Assembly (NCBI RefSeq): GCF_001296045.1
Contig: NZ_LJHS01000026.1
Coordinates: 1 to 64,000, forward strand
Origin: Rhizobium sp. AAP43
Lineage (GTDB): Bacteria; Pseudomonadota; Alphaproteobacteria; Rhizobiales; Rhizobiaceae
Length of the DNA stretch: 64,000 nucleotides
Direction of reading: 5' to 3'
How positions within the stretch are numbered: the stretch's first letter is position 1; each line of letters begins with the position of its first letter. The translations under genes were made by a program, and so were the position numbers. Below are positions 42,842-51,521 of the stretch, in pieces. The notes under the pieces were generated by a model. It had not been told where the DNA came from, made no database searches, and worked only from the letters and a program-made list of their open reading frames with translations.

Positions 42842-45567
42842 GCCGCCCCGTTCGTTTTGGTCATTTTCGTATAAAGCTCGAAGAGCTTTTCGAGGCGTTC
42901 AGTATCATTCCGAAATCTGCGACCAATGTAGATGCGTTCCAAAATCTCGTCGTTGCGATCATGGGCGGCGCGCAAGCCGTCGGGCATTTTTTCGGGATCG
43001 TAAAGATCAGCGATAGTTGCGGGGAAATGCTCCTCACGAGTAAGAAGGATGTCCTCGGCACATCGGGTCAAATCAGATTTATTCTTCTCAGTAAGGGTTG
43101 GAACCGGAAACGTATTATAGCATAGCGCTGAGGAATACCTAATATCCGTCTTCAATCGACCTGCCATCGTTCTTACCCATGCCATGTGCAGAAGACTCAG
43201 AACTAAAGATAGATGCCAAAGCTCGGCATCATAAATCGCCTGAGCTGAGTCAGAGACAATGCAGCCTTTCTGTAGAAATCCGAAAGGTATATATTGTCGG
43301 CGTTCTGATGAAACGCGTGGTAAAATAATCAAGTGTGATTTTGCTTCGTGAGTGTAGCGGAACTGGTGCGGTCTAGAAGCCAAGCCCTTTGCAACTTGAC
43401 CACCACTTTGCCGAAATTGCCGAACTCTTTCGATCCGCTCTCGGACAACAGGGATGTTCATGGCCATCGATAGCTCAGAATCTTTGATCCAGAGACAATA
43501 ACGTTGTTCGCCACTCAGGAAGTCCCTTGACCCATAAAGCTTTTTGATGAGGCGTGATGCGTGCGGATAAGCCTCCGTCAATCCATACGCCTCCTCAGAG
43601 GAGAGCAGCAGATTGCCGCCGTCGTAAGGGCTGTTTCCCGTAATGATTGGCTTAAGATCAGAAATTGGCGACAAGGACTGATTAACAATCGTATCGTTGT
43701 CGGGAACAAGGTATGGTCCAATTGAAGCAACCACGCGGGCCAGCCCATCGAAATAAATTTTTTTCGGCCTTTTAGAACGTTTAGAAAGGCCAACAATAGA
43801 GCAAATTACCGCAGCATTGTTTGAAGCATTATTGTTCCATCTAAAATCCTTGTGCGCGAAGGACAACTCAACTCCGAGTTCAAATATTTTGGGCCATAGT
43901 TGATGAACTTGAGCGCCTTGATTGACGGAATTCGTTACAACGAACGCTGCAGAACCATCGCACTTACATATGTATTCTGACCCTTTTAGGAGCCATCCTG
44001 AAACGTAGTCTAGTTCGCCGATCTTTACATTACTTCCAAATGCACTCGCCAACTCCTCCTTCTGCGCAACTGATTGGCTCTTTCCACCTAAGTATGGCGG
44101 GTTACCGCACAAATAGGTTTCTCCGCCCTCGTTCGCGAAGTCGATCTGCGCCTGGTTGACGGGCGACATGAAAAGGTCGTCGGCGTGGTGTTGCACCCCC
44201 ACCCCAGTAGGAGGGCAGATGCTCAACCAATCGACGCGCAAAGCATTCCCGCACGTGATCCAGTTCATGGCATCGAGCGGCAGAAAATCAGCTAGAGCCT
44301 CCTTCTGGCCACGATAAAGCACATCACATTGATATTCAGCGATGATCAGCGCCAAACGCGCAATCTCCGCTGGGAAGTCGCGCAATTCGATCCCCCGAAA
44401 ATTGGTCAGAGGGATTTCAGTGCGCAGATCAGATTCACCGCGCCGTTTGTTGATCTCTGCTTCTATAGAGCGCATTTCCTTATAGGCGATAACAAGGAAA
44501 TTACCCGAGCCGCAGGCCGGATCAAAAACGCGAATGCGCGCCATGCGGTTACGCAGGTTGAGGAGCTTGCGGGCATTGTCTCCCGCTTCTTCAAGCTGTT
44601 CGCGCAGATCATCCAAAAACAGCGGATTGAGGACCTTCAAGATATTCGGCACGCTGGTGTAGTGCATGCCGAGCGCGCCGCGCTCTTCATCATCGGCCAC
44701 CGCCTGGATCATCGACCCGAAAATGTCGGGGTTGATCTTTTTCCAATCGAGCTTGCCTACATGCAGCAGGTAGGAGCGGGCGATCTTGGAAAACCGTGGA
44801 ACTTCTGTGCTGCCGGAGAATAGGCCGCCGTTCACATAGGGAAAGTCATTTGCCCACCGGGCGATGCCTGCGCTAACGCGATCTTCCCTTTTGATGTTCA
44901 TCGCGCGAAAAATCTCGCTGATCACCTCATGGGTGTTCGAGCTGTCCTTGTCGCTCATCTTCTCGATGGTCGCGGTGAAAAGATCATCCTTCAGGAAGAT
45001 ATCGGTATCTTCGGCAAAGAAGCTGAAGATCAGGCGGGCCATGAAATGGTTCATATCATGGCGGCGGGCAGCAGAACTCCACTCCGGATTGTCTTTCAAA
45101 AGCTCGATATAGAGTCGGTTCAGTCGCCCTGTCGCCTTGATGTCGAAGGCGCTTTCGCGGATTTGCTTAACGGTGGAAATGCCAGCAAGCGGCAGGAACA
45201 CACCGAAATGATCCGGGAAGTCCGGATACTTGCAAACAACGACCTCGCCCGTGTTCAGGTCTTCCGCCTGGAATTCGTTGCCGTCAGTGGCGAGCACGAA
45301 CTTCGCCTTGGCGCGTGTTGTCGCCGGGCTGGCTTTGAGTTTGCCGAGCGTTTCAGTCACCGCCCCCTCGGGCGCAACGGCGATGTGGATATTGCTGGTC
45401 TGTAGAACGCCGCCCAGATCGGTCTTGTTGGTTTCACCACTGCGCAGCCGTCGAAGCGTCGTCTCCTTCGCGCCGAACGCCTGAAGGAACGCGAACGGAA
45501 ATTCGTCTGCGTCAAACGGCTGCTCGGCGAGAGCCGATATGGCTTCTTCGATCTCTACGGCGTTCAA
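42838..45567 (-). CDS. MmeI-like N6-adenine DNA methyltransferase
   Basis: About 909 aa. I choose the TTG at 45567 (NAVEIEEAISAL...) because GGGAG lies 7 nt upstream and family members start here; the frame is open to 45627. SAM motif I FDPACGSGNFLVIAY is near residue 345 and catalytic NPPY near 490 (CGNPPYLGG), characteristic of gamma-type N6-adenine methylases. The long C-terminus should hold the target-recognition domain. The N-terminal nuclease motif of MmeI proper was not found, so cleavage probably depends on the helicase and GIY-YIG partners. Base composition falls sharply in the 3' third. Confidence 0.85.
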   Translation of the reverse strand: MNAVEIEEAISALAEQPFDADEFPFAFLQAFGAKETTLRRLRSGETNKTDLGGVLQTSNIHIAVAPEGAVTETLGKLKASPATTRAKAKFVLATDGNEFQAEDLNTGEVVVCKYPDFPDHFGVFLPLAGISTVKQIRESAFDIKATGRLNRLYIELLKDNPEWSSAARRHDMNHFMARLIFSFFAEDTDIFLKDDLFTATIEKMSDKDSSNTHEVISEIFRAMNIKREDRVSAGIARWANDFPYVNGGLFSGSTEVPRFSKIARSYLLHVGKLDWKKINPDIFGSMIQAVADDEERGALGMHYTSVPNILKVLNPLFLDDLREQLEEAGDNARKLLNLRNRMARIRVFDPACGSGNFLVIAYKEMRSIEAEINKRRGESDLRTEIPLTNFRGIELRDFPAEIARLALIIAEYQCDVLYRGQKEALADFLPLDAMNWITCGNALRVDWLSICPPTGVGVQHHADDLFMSPVNQAQIDFANEGGETYLCGNPPYLGGKSQSVAQKEELASAFGSNVKIGELDYVSGWLLKGSEYICKCDGSAAFVVTNSVNQGAQVHQLWPKIFELGVELSFAHKDFRWNNNASNNAAVICSIVGLSKRSKRPKKIYFDGLARVVASIGPYLVPDNDTIVNQSLSPISDLKPIITGNSPYDGGNLLLSSEEAYGLTEAYPHASRLIKKLYGSRDFLSGEQRYCLWIKDSELSMAMNIPVVRERIERVRQFRQSGGQVAKGLASRPHQFRYTHEAKSHLIILPRVSSERRQYIPFGFLQKGCIVSDSAQAIYDAELWHLSLVLSLLHMAWVRTMAGRLKTDIRYSSALCYNTFPVPTLTEKNKSDLTRCAEDILLTREEHFPATIADLYDPEKMPDGLRAAHDRNDEILERIYIGRRFRNDTERLEKLFELYTKMTKTNGAA

Positions 45568-45827
45568 GGTTTCACTCCCACTGCATCTGAAGCCCGCGAC
45601 ATTCACGTGCACGACCGGCTTGGACAAGGATTAGTAGCGATAACCGAACGTGTCACCCGACTATCGAGAGTGACCACAAAAATTGCTGAACGTTTGGGAA
45701 TTTCAGTGACTTCGTTTCACGGAGCATCGCGTTGAATGGTGCACCAAAGTCCGCCAAGAGCAAAGGAAAGCCCGAGGGCGGTCACCCCGGACTTCCCAGC
45801 TGATTTGTCAGGACCCAGGCTGGGCTA
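45568..45827. other. Promoter region of the R-M-like operon with a possible gene remnant
   Basis: No full gene. A short rightward frame ending at 45735 reads RVTTKIAERLGISVTSFHG, HTH-like, and is followed by another open stretch after its stop. This may be a decayed regulator. The leftward promoter for the methyltransferase operon must lie here. Confidence 0.3.
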
Positions 45828-46094
45828 TCACATGACTTTCCTTGGCTCTAGTTCTCGGAGAGAGCCTGCACAACTGTCCCAGACGGCACCTTCATCAATG
45901 ATCGCGCGGCAGGCAAACTCTTGGCCCCGTTGATGAGCTGAAAAAAGAGCATCCAAAACGATACCGATTTGGCGACTGGTTAAATCTGCTAGAAGCTCAG
46001 GCGGGAGGGTCGAGACTACACGTCTTGCAGTATCGGGGTAATTCGCAAATCTTGTAGCTGACAGCGCACGCTTTAGCTTAACCTCATGTCTCAT
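45828..46094 (-). CDS. Unknown small protein (88 aa)
   Basis: The ATG at 46094 overlaps the stop of the upstream gene by 11 bp; the longer frame is rejected. Helical (LKRALSATRFANYPDTARRV, ADLTSRQIGIVLDALFSAHQ). Last of a three-gene coupled set. Family unknown. Confidence 0.6.
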   Translation of the reverse strand: MRHEVKLKRALSATRFANYPDTARRVVSTLPPELLADLTSRQIGIVLDALFSAHQRGQEFACRAIIDEGAVWDSCAGSLRELEPRKVM

Positions 46095-46344
46095 CTTTTG
46101 CGCACTCCACCTCTGCAGCGGCCGTACAGATCGCTGACGCCTTTTCGTATGTATCAATTTCGTCGAGGCGGTATCGGCAAGGACAGACATAGCTCCCCCA
46201 ACGGTCGCTAATTTCAAGCAGAAAGAAACCGTCACCTTGCCGGAAAAACCGACCAGCGCCAGTGTGGCATCCGAGGAAACGGAACGACAACGTCAGCTTG
46301 TTGATGGTGCCATCGACATCAGTTGATTGCTGGAGCGACCACAT
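46084..46344 (-). CDS. Unknown small protein (86 aa)
   Basis: The start overlaps the upstream stop by one base (TAATG). Contains FRFLGCHTGAGRFFRQGDGF, YVCPCRYRLDEI and further Cys (AICTAA, EVECAK), so a metal or disulfide is possible. Middle of a three-gene coupled set. No known family. Confidence 0.65.
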   Translation of the reverse strand: MWSLQQSTDVDGTINKLTLSFRFLGCHTGAGRFFRQGDGFFLLEISDRWGSYVCPCRYRLDEIDTYEKASAICTAAAEVECAKDET

Positions 46345-46688
46345 TATGCAGCCTCCAGTCGGCGAGATTCCGGGATTGTCCAGCCTGCCGCTTTCAGTTC
46401 TGGAATCGGGAACATCCGGCCTGTACCAGTAAGTGCCTTCAGCTCCATCAGTGCCTCGACAACAACGCCAGATTTACCTTCTCGAAGAAGCTCCTCTGCA
46501 AACTGATGGCAAGTTTCCGAGACGGCTACAAAGGGCTCAGCGATCCTAAAAAGATTGATTTCGTAGAGACCCACATCGTCAGCTGCGACGATCCTGACTA
46601 GCAACAGGGGCCAGAGGGTCAGCTCAACGTGGACGTCTCCTTTGATCATATCGATGATCATCGGGTTGGTTTGTGTGGATTTGTTCAT
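46344..46688 (-). CDS. Unknown small protein (114 aa)
   Basis: ATG at 46688, overlapping the next start by one base at its end. Beta strands (VHVELTLWPLLLVRIVAADD) followed by helices (FVAVSETCHQFAEELLREG) and a GMFPIPELKAAGWTIPES-like end. First of a three-gene coupled set. No homologue recognised. 46689-46822 is AT-rich and probably its promoter. Confidence 0.65.
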   Translation of the reverse strand: MNKSTQTNPMIIDMIKGDVHVELTLWPLLLVRIVAADDVGLYEINLFRIAEPFVAVSETCHQFAEELLREGKSGVVVEALMELKALTGTGRMFPIPELKAAGWTIPESRRLEAA

Positions 46689-46822
46689 GATCTACCTGTT
46701 TGACGCGTTACTCACCGCAGATAGGTAGAAGACGGACCCCACCCTGCTAAGGGGTCGGCAAAATGCCGAAGTGCATTTTTTCCCTAAGCCTCTGAAAAAA
46801 TTTATTCTTAAGTAATTTTGTT

Positions 46823-47128
46823 TCATTTCTCCGGAGCGTTTAGACTTATCAAACCTTGGCTGGATGGTGCCACGCGCGTGAGTGGAGTCGCTTGCATAAA
46901 CTCAGCAGGTGCGGGTGGGACGACACTAGTTTCCGGTTTCTGGTCGGCCGTGAATTGAGGCAGTACGCTACCGTCTGCCATGGCCTGAAAAAGCGCCCTC
47001 GTGTGCGCGACAGGGTGCGTCTGCGCGACTTTCAGCAGTTGTTTCCGGAGCGCCAGACGAAACTTCTTCAACTCGGGATCAACTGCGCTGACCAAGGACG
47101 AACCTGTGAGTGGGAGTGGCTTTTTCAT
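46823..47128 (-). CDS. Small Pro/Lys-rich protein (101 aa)
   Basis: The start overlaps the upstream stop (ATGA). A helical basic N-terminal half (ELKKFRLALRKQLLKVAQTH) precedes a low-complexity Pro/Val tail (KPETSVVPPAPAEF). Probably an accessory of the gene at 47125-47721. Function unknown. Confidence 0.6.
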   Translation of the reverse strand: MKKPLPLTGSSLVSAVDPELKKFRLALRKQLLKVAQTHPVAHTRALFQAMADGSVLPQFTADQKPETSVVPPAPAEFMQATPLTRVAPSSQGLISLNAPEK

Positions 47129-47721
47129 GCGGCCCGTTCCTTAGCCCACACATAGCTTTCGAGCACTTCAACGTGTGTGCGCTCAGGCATCCTGCTAAAC
47201 TTGAAGAGCGCCATTTCGCTCTGCATGTCGATAAGTGCGTATTCATCACAATTCAGTTCGCGGCAAATTTGTTTGATGTCGACCTTGCCGGACGCAACGA
47301 CTTTCCGAAGCCTGGACCGCAACAGCTGTTCTTCCGACATCTTAATTTCCGGCGTCGGCCACCGCACCTCTCGGGGTCTCATGACGATCCTGCCGCAATG
47401 TGTGTCGGCTAGGAAAGAAGCTATCTCAGCATTGTTTGCGCTACCGATCAGCACCTCGCAGTCGTCATAGATATCGATGATTTTCCCATAGTCTATGATG
47501 TACAGCTCGCGAAAATGCGCTTCTATCACGAGCTGCATCAGCTTGTCGGCTGGTATCACATCGGGTTCCGAAGGATCGCACCATGCTTCAACGTATTGTA
47601 GCGACACCCCCAAAACGCGGGCTCCAATAGCACGTCGGCCGCTACGATCTCCCAACCTGTCAACGTAGTATTCGGTTCGCTCCTTTATCTCCCTCTTCGT
47701 AAGCTTCTGCAATTTCGCCAT
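47125..47721 (-). CDS. HTH-containing unknown protein (198 aa)
   Basis: The N-terminus is basic and helical (KREIKERTEYYVDRLGDRSG) followed by RRAIGARVLGVSLQYVEAWC, which could be an HTH. The C-terminal half also contains a possible helix-turn-helix (SGKVDIKQICRELNCDEYAL). It is divergent from 47884-48426 across a 160-bp intergenic region, so it may control that promoter. Confidence 0.6.
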   Translation of the reverse strand: MAKLQKLTKREIKERTEYYVDRLGDRSGRRAIGARVLGVSLQYVEAWCDPSEPDVIPADKLMQLVIEAHFRELYIIDYGKIIDIYDDCEVLIGSANNAEIASFLADTHCGRIVMRPREVRWPTPEIKMSEEQLLRSRLRKVVASGKVDIKQICRELNCDEYALIDMQSEMALFKFSRMPERTHVEVLESYVWAKERAA

Positions 47722-47883
47722 GCGTGTCTCTGGTAAGCTGTGCTCATGGAATAATTCTTTGGCAATTTCCTTGTCGGCGCAAGTGGGCCGTACAAGCGAA
47801 TTTTAGGAGACCGCGCTTGCCCCTCTTTGTCGATAGCTTAGCCACAAGCGATTGTCTCCACATGACATAACAGGGAGACGACG

Positions 47884-48426
47884 ATGAGATTTTTGATGGC
47901 GATAGTGATGGCGATGGCCAACCTCGCTAAAGGCCTCTGGAACGGCGCGGAATGGTGCTGGCGGAACAGCTGGGGCCTTCTGGGATTCGGCGGATCGCCG
48001 ACTGTGATGCCGCCCAAGCAGCTCGATTTACCAGACACCGACGAGGTCGAGATCGTGAGAGATACGGTTCGCAATCAGCAGAGGGCTATAGACGCAATGC
48101 TGTCGACACCGGCCCGCAAGGTGCAGGCCTGGGCTGCGGCACTTCCAGAGCAGCGCGATACGATCCCCTTATCAGGGCTCACCGACGATCAGATCGACTG
48201 GCTGGAGATCAGGCTGACGGATGAGCAGCTTGAAATCCTGGCAGCGGAAAAGTCCGAGCATAAGGTCAACGCTGCGCTGGCTGGGATCGAGGATGCAATC
48301 CTGGGCGTCCCGTCAGTGCCTTCACATAGTATGAAAAAGAAATCCCGTCCGAGCATCGATATCTCGGACAGGATTCACCGTTTTCGTTTTGCCGATGCAG
48401 AGCACCAGCCGCGTCAACTGCACTGA
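47884..48426 (+). CDS. Unknown protein with N-terminal membrane-like segment (180 aa)
   Basis: GGGAG lies 6 nt upstream of the ATG. The first 35 residues are hydrophobic and Trp-rich (MRFLMAIVMAMANLAKGLWN), then an acidic helical domain (DEVEIVRDTVRNQQRAIDAM, LTDEQLEILAAEKSEHKVNA) and a basic C-terminus. It resembles small phage/island proteins but has no assigned family. Converges with 48414-48782, overlapping 13 bp. Confidence 0.65.
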   Translation: MRFLMAIVMAMANLAKGLWNGAEWCWRNSWGLLGFGGSPTVMPPKQLDLPDTDEVEIVRDTVRNQQRAIDAMLSTPARKVQAWAAALPEQRDTIPLSGLTDDQIDWLEIRLTDEQLEILAAEKSEHKVNAALAGIEDAILGVPSVPSHSMKKKSRPSIDISDRIHRFRFADAEHQPRQLH

Positions 48427-48782
48427 CGACGCCGACCGAAGTTTTTGGAGGCAGCGACGCGTTGAGCTTGCTGCCTCTTTTTGATGAGCGGTATCAGTCG
48501 CTGAACCTCTTCGTCATATTCCGCCGGATACAGGTTCTCGCGCAAGTAGTCCCCGAAAGTGTCCCAGACTTCGCGGATGTCGTCTTCGCGTTCCATATCG
48601 CCAGCAGTCATATCCATGTCTCTGTTGACCGCTCTCCAGTTTTCCTGGTCTTCCAAATAAGCTTCGTACAAGGCGTAGAGAGATCGAAATCCGGTAAACG
48701 GCAGAACATCATCATAATCCAGACCTTGCACGAGCCAGCGCTGAATGGCCTGCTGCGGCGTCAACAAAAGTTCTGTGCTCAT
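48414..48782 (-). CDS. Unknown acidic protein (122 aa)
   Basis: ATGA overlap with the gene upstream. Helical and rich in Trp/Tyr/Asp (QAIQRWLVQGLDYDDVLPFT, YALYEAYLEDQENWRAVNRD), with a basic tail (KKRQQAQRVAASKNFGRRRQ). No known domain. Confidence 0.65.
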   Translation of the reverse strand: MSTELLLTPQQAIQRWLVQGLDYDDVLPFTGFRSLYALYEAYLEDQENWRAVNRDMDMTAGDMEREDDIREVWDTFGDYLRENLYPAEYDEEVQRLIPLIKKRQQAQRVAASKNFGRRRQCS

Positions 48783-49093
48783 GCTGCCGACCGCATGCGT
48801 TGGATGACGCCCCGGCGCTGCTCAGCGACTTCGCGCAGGCGCGCGTTTTCGGCGATCAACCGTTCATTCTCGTTCGCCAGCTTCTTTGCGTGATCGGCCC
48901 ATTCGTGACACGCGGCTACAGCATCATCGAGCTGCTGAGCGAGGACCCGAGATGCATACTCCTCACGAGCTGCCCTGGCGGCTGCTACGCCCTGCATGTG
49001 GGCAGACACAGCACCAGCAGCTAGCACGGAAAAAATGGCTCCGGTTTGAACTGCGACCGAAGTCGCGGGGCATCCTACGCTACGCTGGCTCAT
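48779..49093 (-). CDS. Membrane-anchored coiled-coil protein (104 aa)
   Basis: AGGAG is 6 nt before the ATG at 49093, better spaced than the ATG at 49099 which directly abuts it. A hydrophobic segment (TSVAVQTGAIFSVLAAGAVS) is followed by a coiled coil (ANENERLIAENARLREVAEQ). The plan (TM plus coiled coil) recalls phage spanin or lysis accessory proteins, but no endolysin or holin is nearby. Confidence 0.6.
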   Translation of the reverse strand: MSQRSVGCPATSVAVQTGAIFSVLAAGAVSAHMQGVAAARAAREEYASRVLAQQLDDAVAACHEWADHAKKLANENERLIAENARLREVAEQRRGVIQRMRSAA

Positions 49094-49259
49094 CGACATC
49101 TCCTGCTTTCGTTTACTGCTCAGATGATCCGGTACCAGTCTGGTAACGTCCGTTAATGTCAACACTAAACCTTTAGGGAGATGTCGATTTTTCGGTACCT
49201 TTTCAAAGGCTTGTGGCGGATCGGGGCAGAAGATATCGGGTTGCCCCCGATCTGTAACA

Positions 49260-49466
49260 CTACGTTGAGCGCATCAGCTTCCGAAAGGTATCAACCTCGC
49301 TTTGGATTTGCGCATCCGACGGCATGGGCATCGGTAGATCAGCTTCGCCGAGGGCTACGAGCAGCGTCGCATAATCTCTGAATTTCATCCGGCCTATGGC
49401 AACGTGACGGCTGATCTGACCGCGCGAGTAAAGGACTAGAGGGTGAGTGTCGGGGAGATCGGTCAT
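49260..49466 (-). CDS. Unknown small protein (68 aa)
   Basis: Starts in an ATGA overlap with the gene upstream. Helical (SRHVAIGRMKFRDYATLLVA, QIQSEVDTFRKLMRST). Family unknown. The plus-strand frame over the same bases (49181-49381) is considered spurious. Confidence 0.6.
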   Translation of the reverse strand: MTDLPDTHPLVLYSRGQISRHVAIGRMKFRDYATLLVALGEADLPMPMPSDAQIQSEVDTFRKLMRST

Positions 49467-49777
49467 GGATAGCGCTCCGGATATCGCGCGACACGTTCTT
49501 CTGTGATTGAGCCGTCGCCTTTGTTCTGACGCTCTTCATAGATTGCGCGAGCGGTCAGAACCGATATCCAAAGCTCCGCATCATCCGAGTCACAGGCCTC
49601 GATCACCTGCTGCTGTTCGTCTTCGGACATGTGGAGAAAGGCTTCGACCCGGTCAATCATTTCCGGCGTCGGCTGAAACGGCACATACTGCAGCCTCAAT
49701 CGCTGCTTCGCTTCAGCCGAATGGAGCTTCCAGTTTTCAATCAGCGTGGTGATCATGGCAGGCTTGGTGTCCGTCAT
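49463..49777 (-). CDS. Unknown small acidic protein (104 aa)
   Basis: AAGGAG 7 nt before the ATG at 49777 is the strongest ribosome site in this part of the island and decides the start over 49807. Helical with Glu/Gln/Asp clusters (FLHMSEDEQQQVIEACDSDD). Probably first gene of a coupled pair. Function unknown. Confidence 0.65.
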   Translation of the reverse strand: MTDTKPAMITTLIENWKLHSAEAKQRLRLQYVPFQPTPEMIDRVEAFLHMSEDEQQQVIEACDSDDAELWISVLTARAIYEERQNKGDGSITEERVARYPERYP

Positions 49778-49941
49778 GTCAACACTCCTTCCGCCTTCAG
49801 CACACATCGACCGGTCAACTGAATGGGGAGTCTACGGCAACCTATGATGATTTAAAACAGGGTGAGAATATACTGATTTAGGCTGCGTTAGATTATGTCA
49901 CTAATGGCATATTTGTTTCTGGATATGTCTCAGGGGGCATA

Positions 49942-50244
49942 TCAATCTCTCGGAAGCTTCCCTACGAGCCACTGCGAGTTTCCGCGTGCGCCACACTTTG
50001 AGCAGCTCAAGCGCGAGCCCAAGCTGCCGATGTAAACACCCTTACCGTACTTCCTCGCGATCTCCCATCGATCTACCATCGCCTTGTGCCCGCATGCCCG
50101 GCATCGGCAGCCGAGCGCGTAGAATTCAGGCAGCATTTCGAGCGTCGTATAGATCAGCTGGCCTGCATCTGAGACATCCGGCAGGAGATCGACACCCCGA
50201 CGATGTTTCATCACAGCCTCCGAAACCAGGAATTCGTTCCTCAT
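49942..50244 (-). CDS. Small four-cysteine zinc-finger protein (100 aa)
   Basis: CRCRACGHKAMVDRWEIARK and LSCSKCGARGNSQWLVGKL give two C-x-x-C pairs spaced about 33 residues, a zinc-ribbon layout. An ATG at 50211 is an alternative start. It is the gene nearest attR. A DNA-binding role (for example in excision) would fit the place but is not shown. Confidence 0.65.
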   Translation of the reverse strand: MRNEFLVSEAVMKHRRGVDLLPDVSDAGQLIYTTLEMLPEFYALGCRCRACGHKAMVDRWEIARKYGKGVYIGSLGSRLSCSKCGARGNSQWLVGKLPRD

Positions 50245-50324
50245 TTGTTCCGAATCAATGAAATGGTCAAGCCCGGATGACCATTTATATATCGTGGACT
50301 ATCAATCACGAACGCGTGATCAAA

Positions 50325-50420
50325 ACTCGTTGACGAACGCTGAGAATCGCTAGTTTTTCAATCCGGTGATCAATCTGTGATCGAAACGCCTGAAAACGGC
50401 TAAATCCCGTCAACGGAATT
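50325..50420. promoter_or_regulatory. Putative integrase arm sites next to attR
   Basis: ACTCGTTGACGA (50325-50336; GTCAAC on the other strand) and CCGTCAACGGAATT (50407-50420) repeat the motif seen beside attL. Between them CAATCTGTGATCGA resembles TGATCTGTGATTGG near 3980. They lie 36-130 bp inside attR. Confidence 0.5.
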
Positions 50421-50455
50421 AGCTAAAAAGACCAATAGTTTCAGGATATTAGAAT

Positions 50456-50532
<77 letters not shown>

Positions 50533-50725
50533 AATGCGGGGTGTGTATGCGGAAAACTTTCTGCCGTAAAGCAAAAAATCAGGCCAAGGTTAGCACAAAT
50601 GGTGAATGATGCGCCGCAATGCATTTCAGGCTCAATTTTCCCGCCGAACTGAATTGCCGCCTAACGGCTTGTCGTTGCTGTCTGTTGTCATGTACGACTG
50701 ACGCCAATCGTCAACAGGGCCAGCC

Positions 50726-51499
50726 ATGTCTCGCACCTTCCGGTCGCTTTCCTTCATCGCCTCTGGCACCGAAGAGGCTCAGGCTTCGAGAGAGGCCCTG
50801 ATTCGCCTCTATGGTGACACGACCCCGACCGATGCCGATGTGATCGTCGCGCTGGGCGGAGACGGCTTCATGCTGCAGGTCCTGCATGACACGATGAACA
50901 GCGGCAAGCTGATTTACGGCATGAATCGTGGATCAGTTGGTTTTCTGATGAATGATTTTTCCGTCGAACAGTTGCATGAGCGAATCGGTGCAGCAGTGGA
51001 AAACGAATTCCACCCGCTGAAGATGACGACAACCAATGCTGACGGGTCGATCTCCTTCGCCCTCGCCATCAACGAAGTCTCTCTCTTGCGGCAGTCCTAT
51101 CAGGCAGCCAAGATCCGGGTGCTGATCGACGGGCGCGTGCGGCTGGAAGAACTGATCTGCGACGGGCTTATGGTGGCAACTCCAGTCGGTTCGACGGCCT
51201 ACAACCTTTCGGCCCATGGCCCGATCCTGCCGCTTGAGGCGCCGCTGCTGGCATTGACGCCTGTCAGCGCATTCAGGCCCCGGCGTTGGCGTGGCGCCCT
51301 CCTGCCCGATAAGGTGACCGTTGTGCTCGAAGTGCTGGAGCCGGAGAAACGACCGGTGAACGCGGTCGCGGATCATAACGAGGTCAAGTCTGTGCTGCGG
51401 GTCGAAATTGCCCAATCCGAGGAGACGACCGCCCGCATTCTGTCGGATCCGGGACGCTCCTGGTCCGATCGGATCATCGCCGAACAGTTTTCCGGCTGA
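50726..51499 (+). CDS. nadK: NAD kinase
   Basis: 257 aa, phosphorylates NAD to NADP with ATP. DVIVALGGDGFMLQVLHD carries the GGDG motif; GMNRGSVGFLMN, the NE-x(n) strand INEVSLLRQ and DGLMVATPVGSTAYNLSAHGP are the other conserved family blocks. Length fits the short alphaproteobacterial form. It lies just beyond the tRNA-Thr and reads rightwards, with the secreted-protein gene 22 bp downstream, likely in one operon. Confidence 0.95.
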   Translation: MSRTFRSLSFIASGTEEAQASREALIRLYGDTTPTDADVIVALGGDGFMLQVLHDTMNSGKLIYGMNRGSVGFLMNDFSVEQLHERIGAAVENEFHPLKMTTTNADGSISFALAINEVSLLRQSYQAAKIRVLIDGRVRLEELICDGLMVATPVGSTAYNLSAHGPILPLEAPLLALTPVSAFRPRRWRGALLPDKVTVVLEVLEPEKRPVNAVADHNEVKSVLRVEIAQSEETTARILSDPGRSWSDRIIAEQFSG

Positions 51500-51521
51500 G
51501 GTTTCAAGTTTGAGGTTTTCG

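Noticed and set aside
42838..45567. Stand-alone type IIG (MmeI) restriction enzyme
   Set aside because: I could not find an N-terminal PD-(D/E)XK motif, and a helicase and nuclease gene are in the same operon, so methylase-only function fits better.
49181..49381. 66-aa plus-strand frame with AGGGAG before ATG
   Set aside because: The site abuts the ATG without spacing and most of the frame is antisense to the better supported 49260-49466; only the first 20 residues look protein-like.
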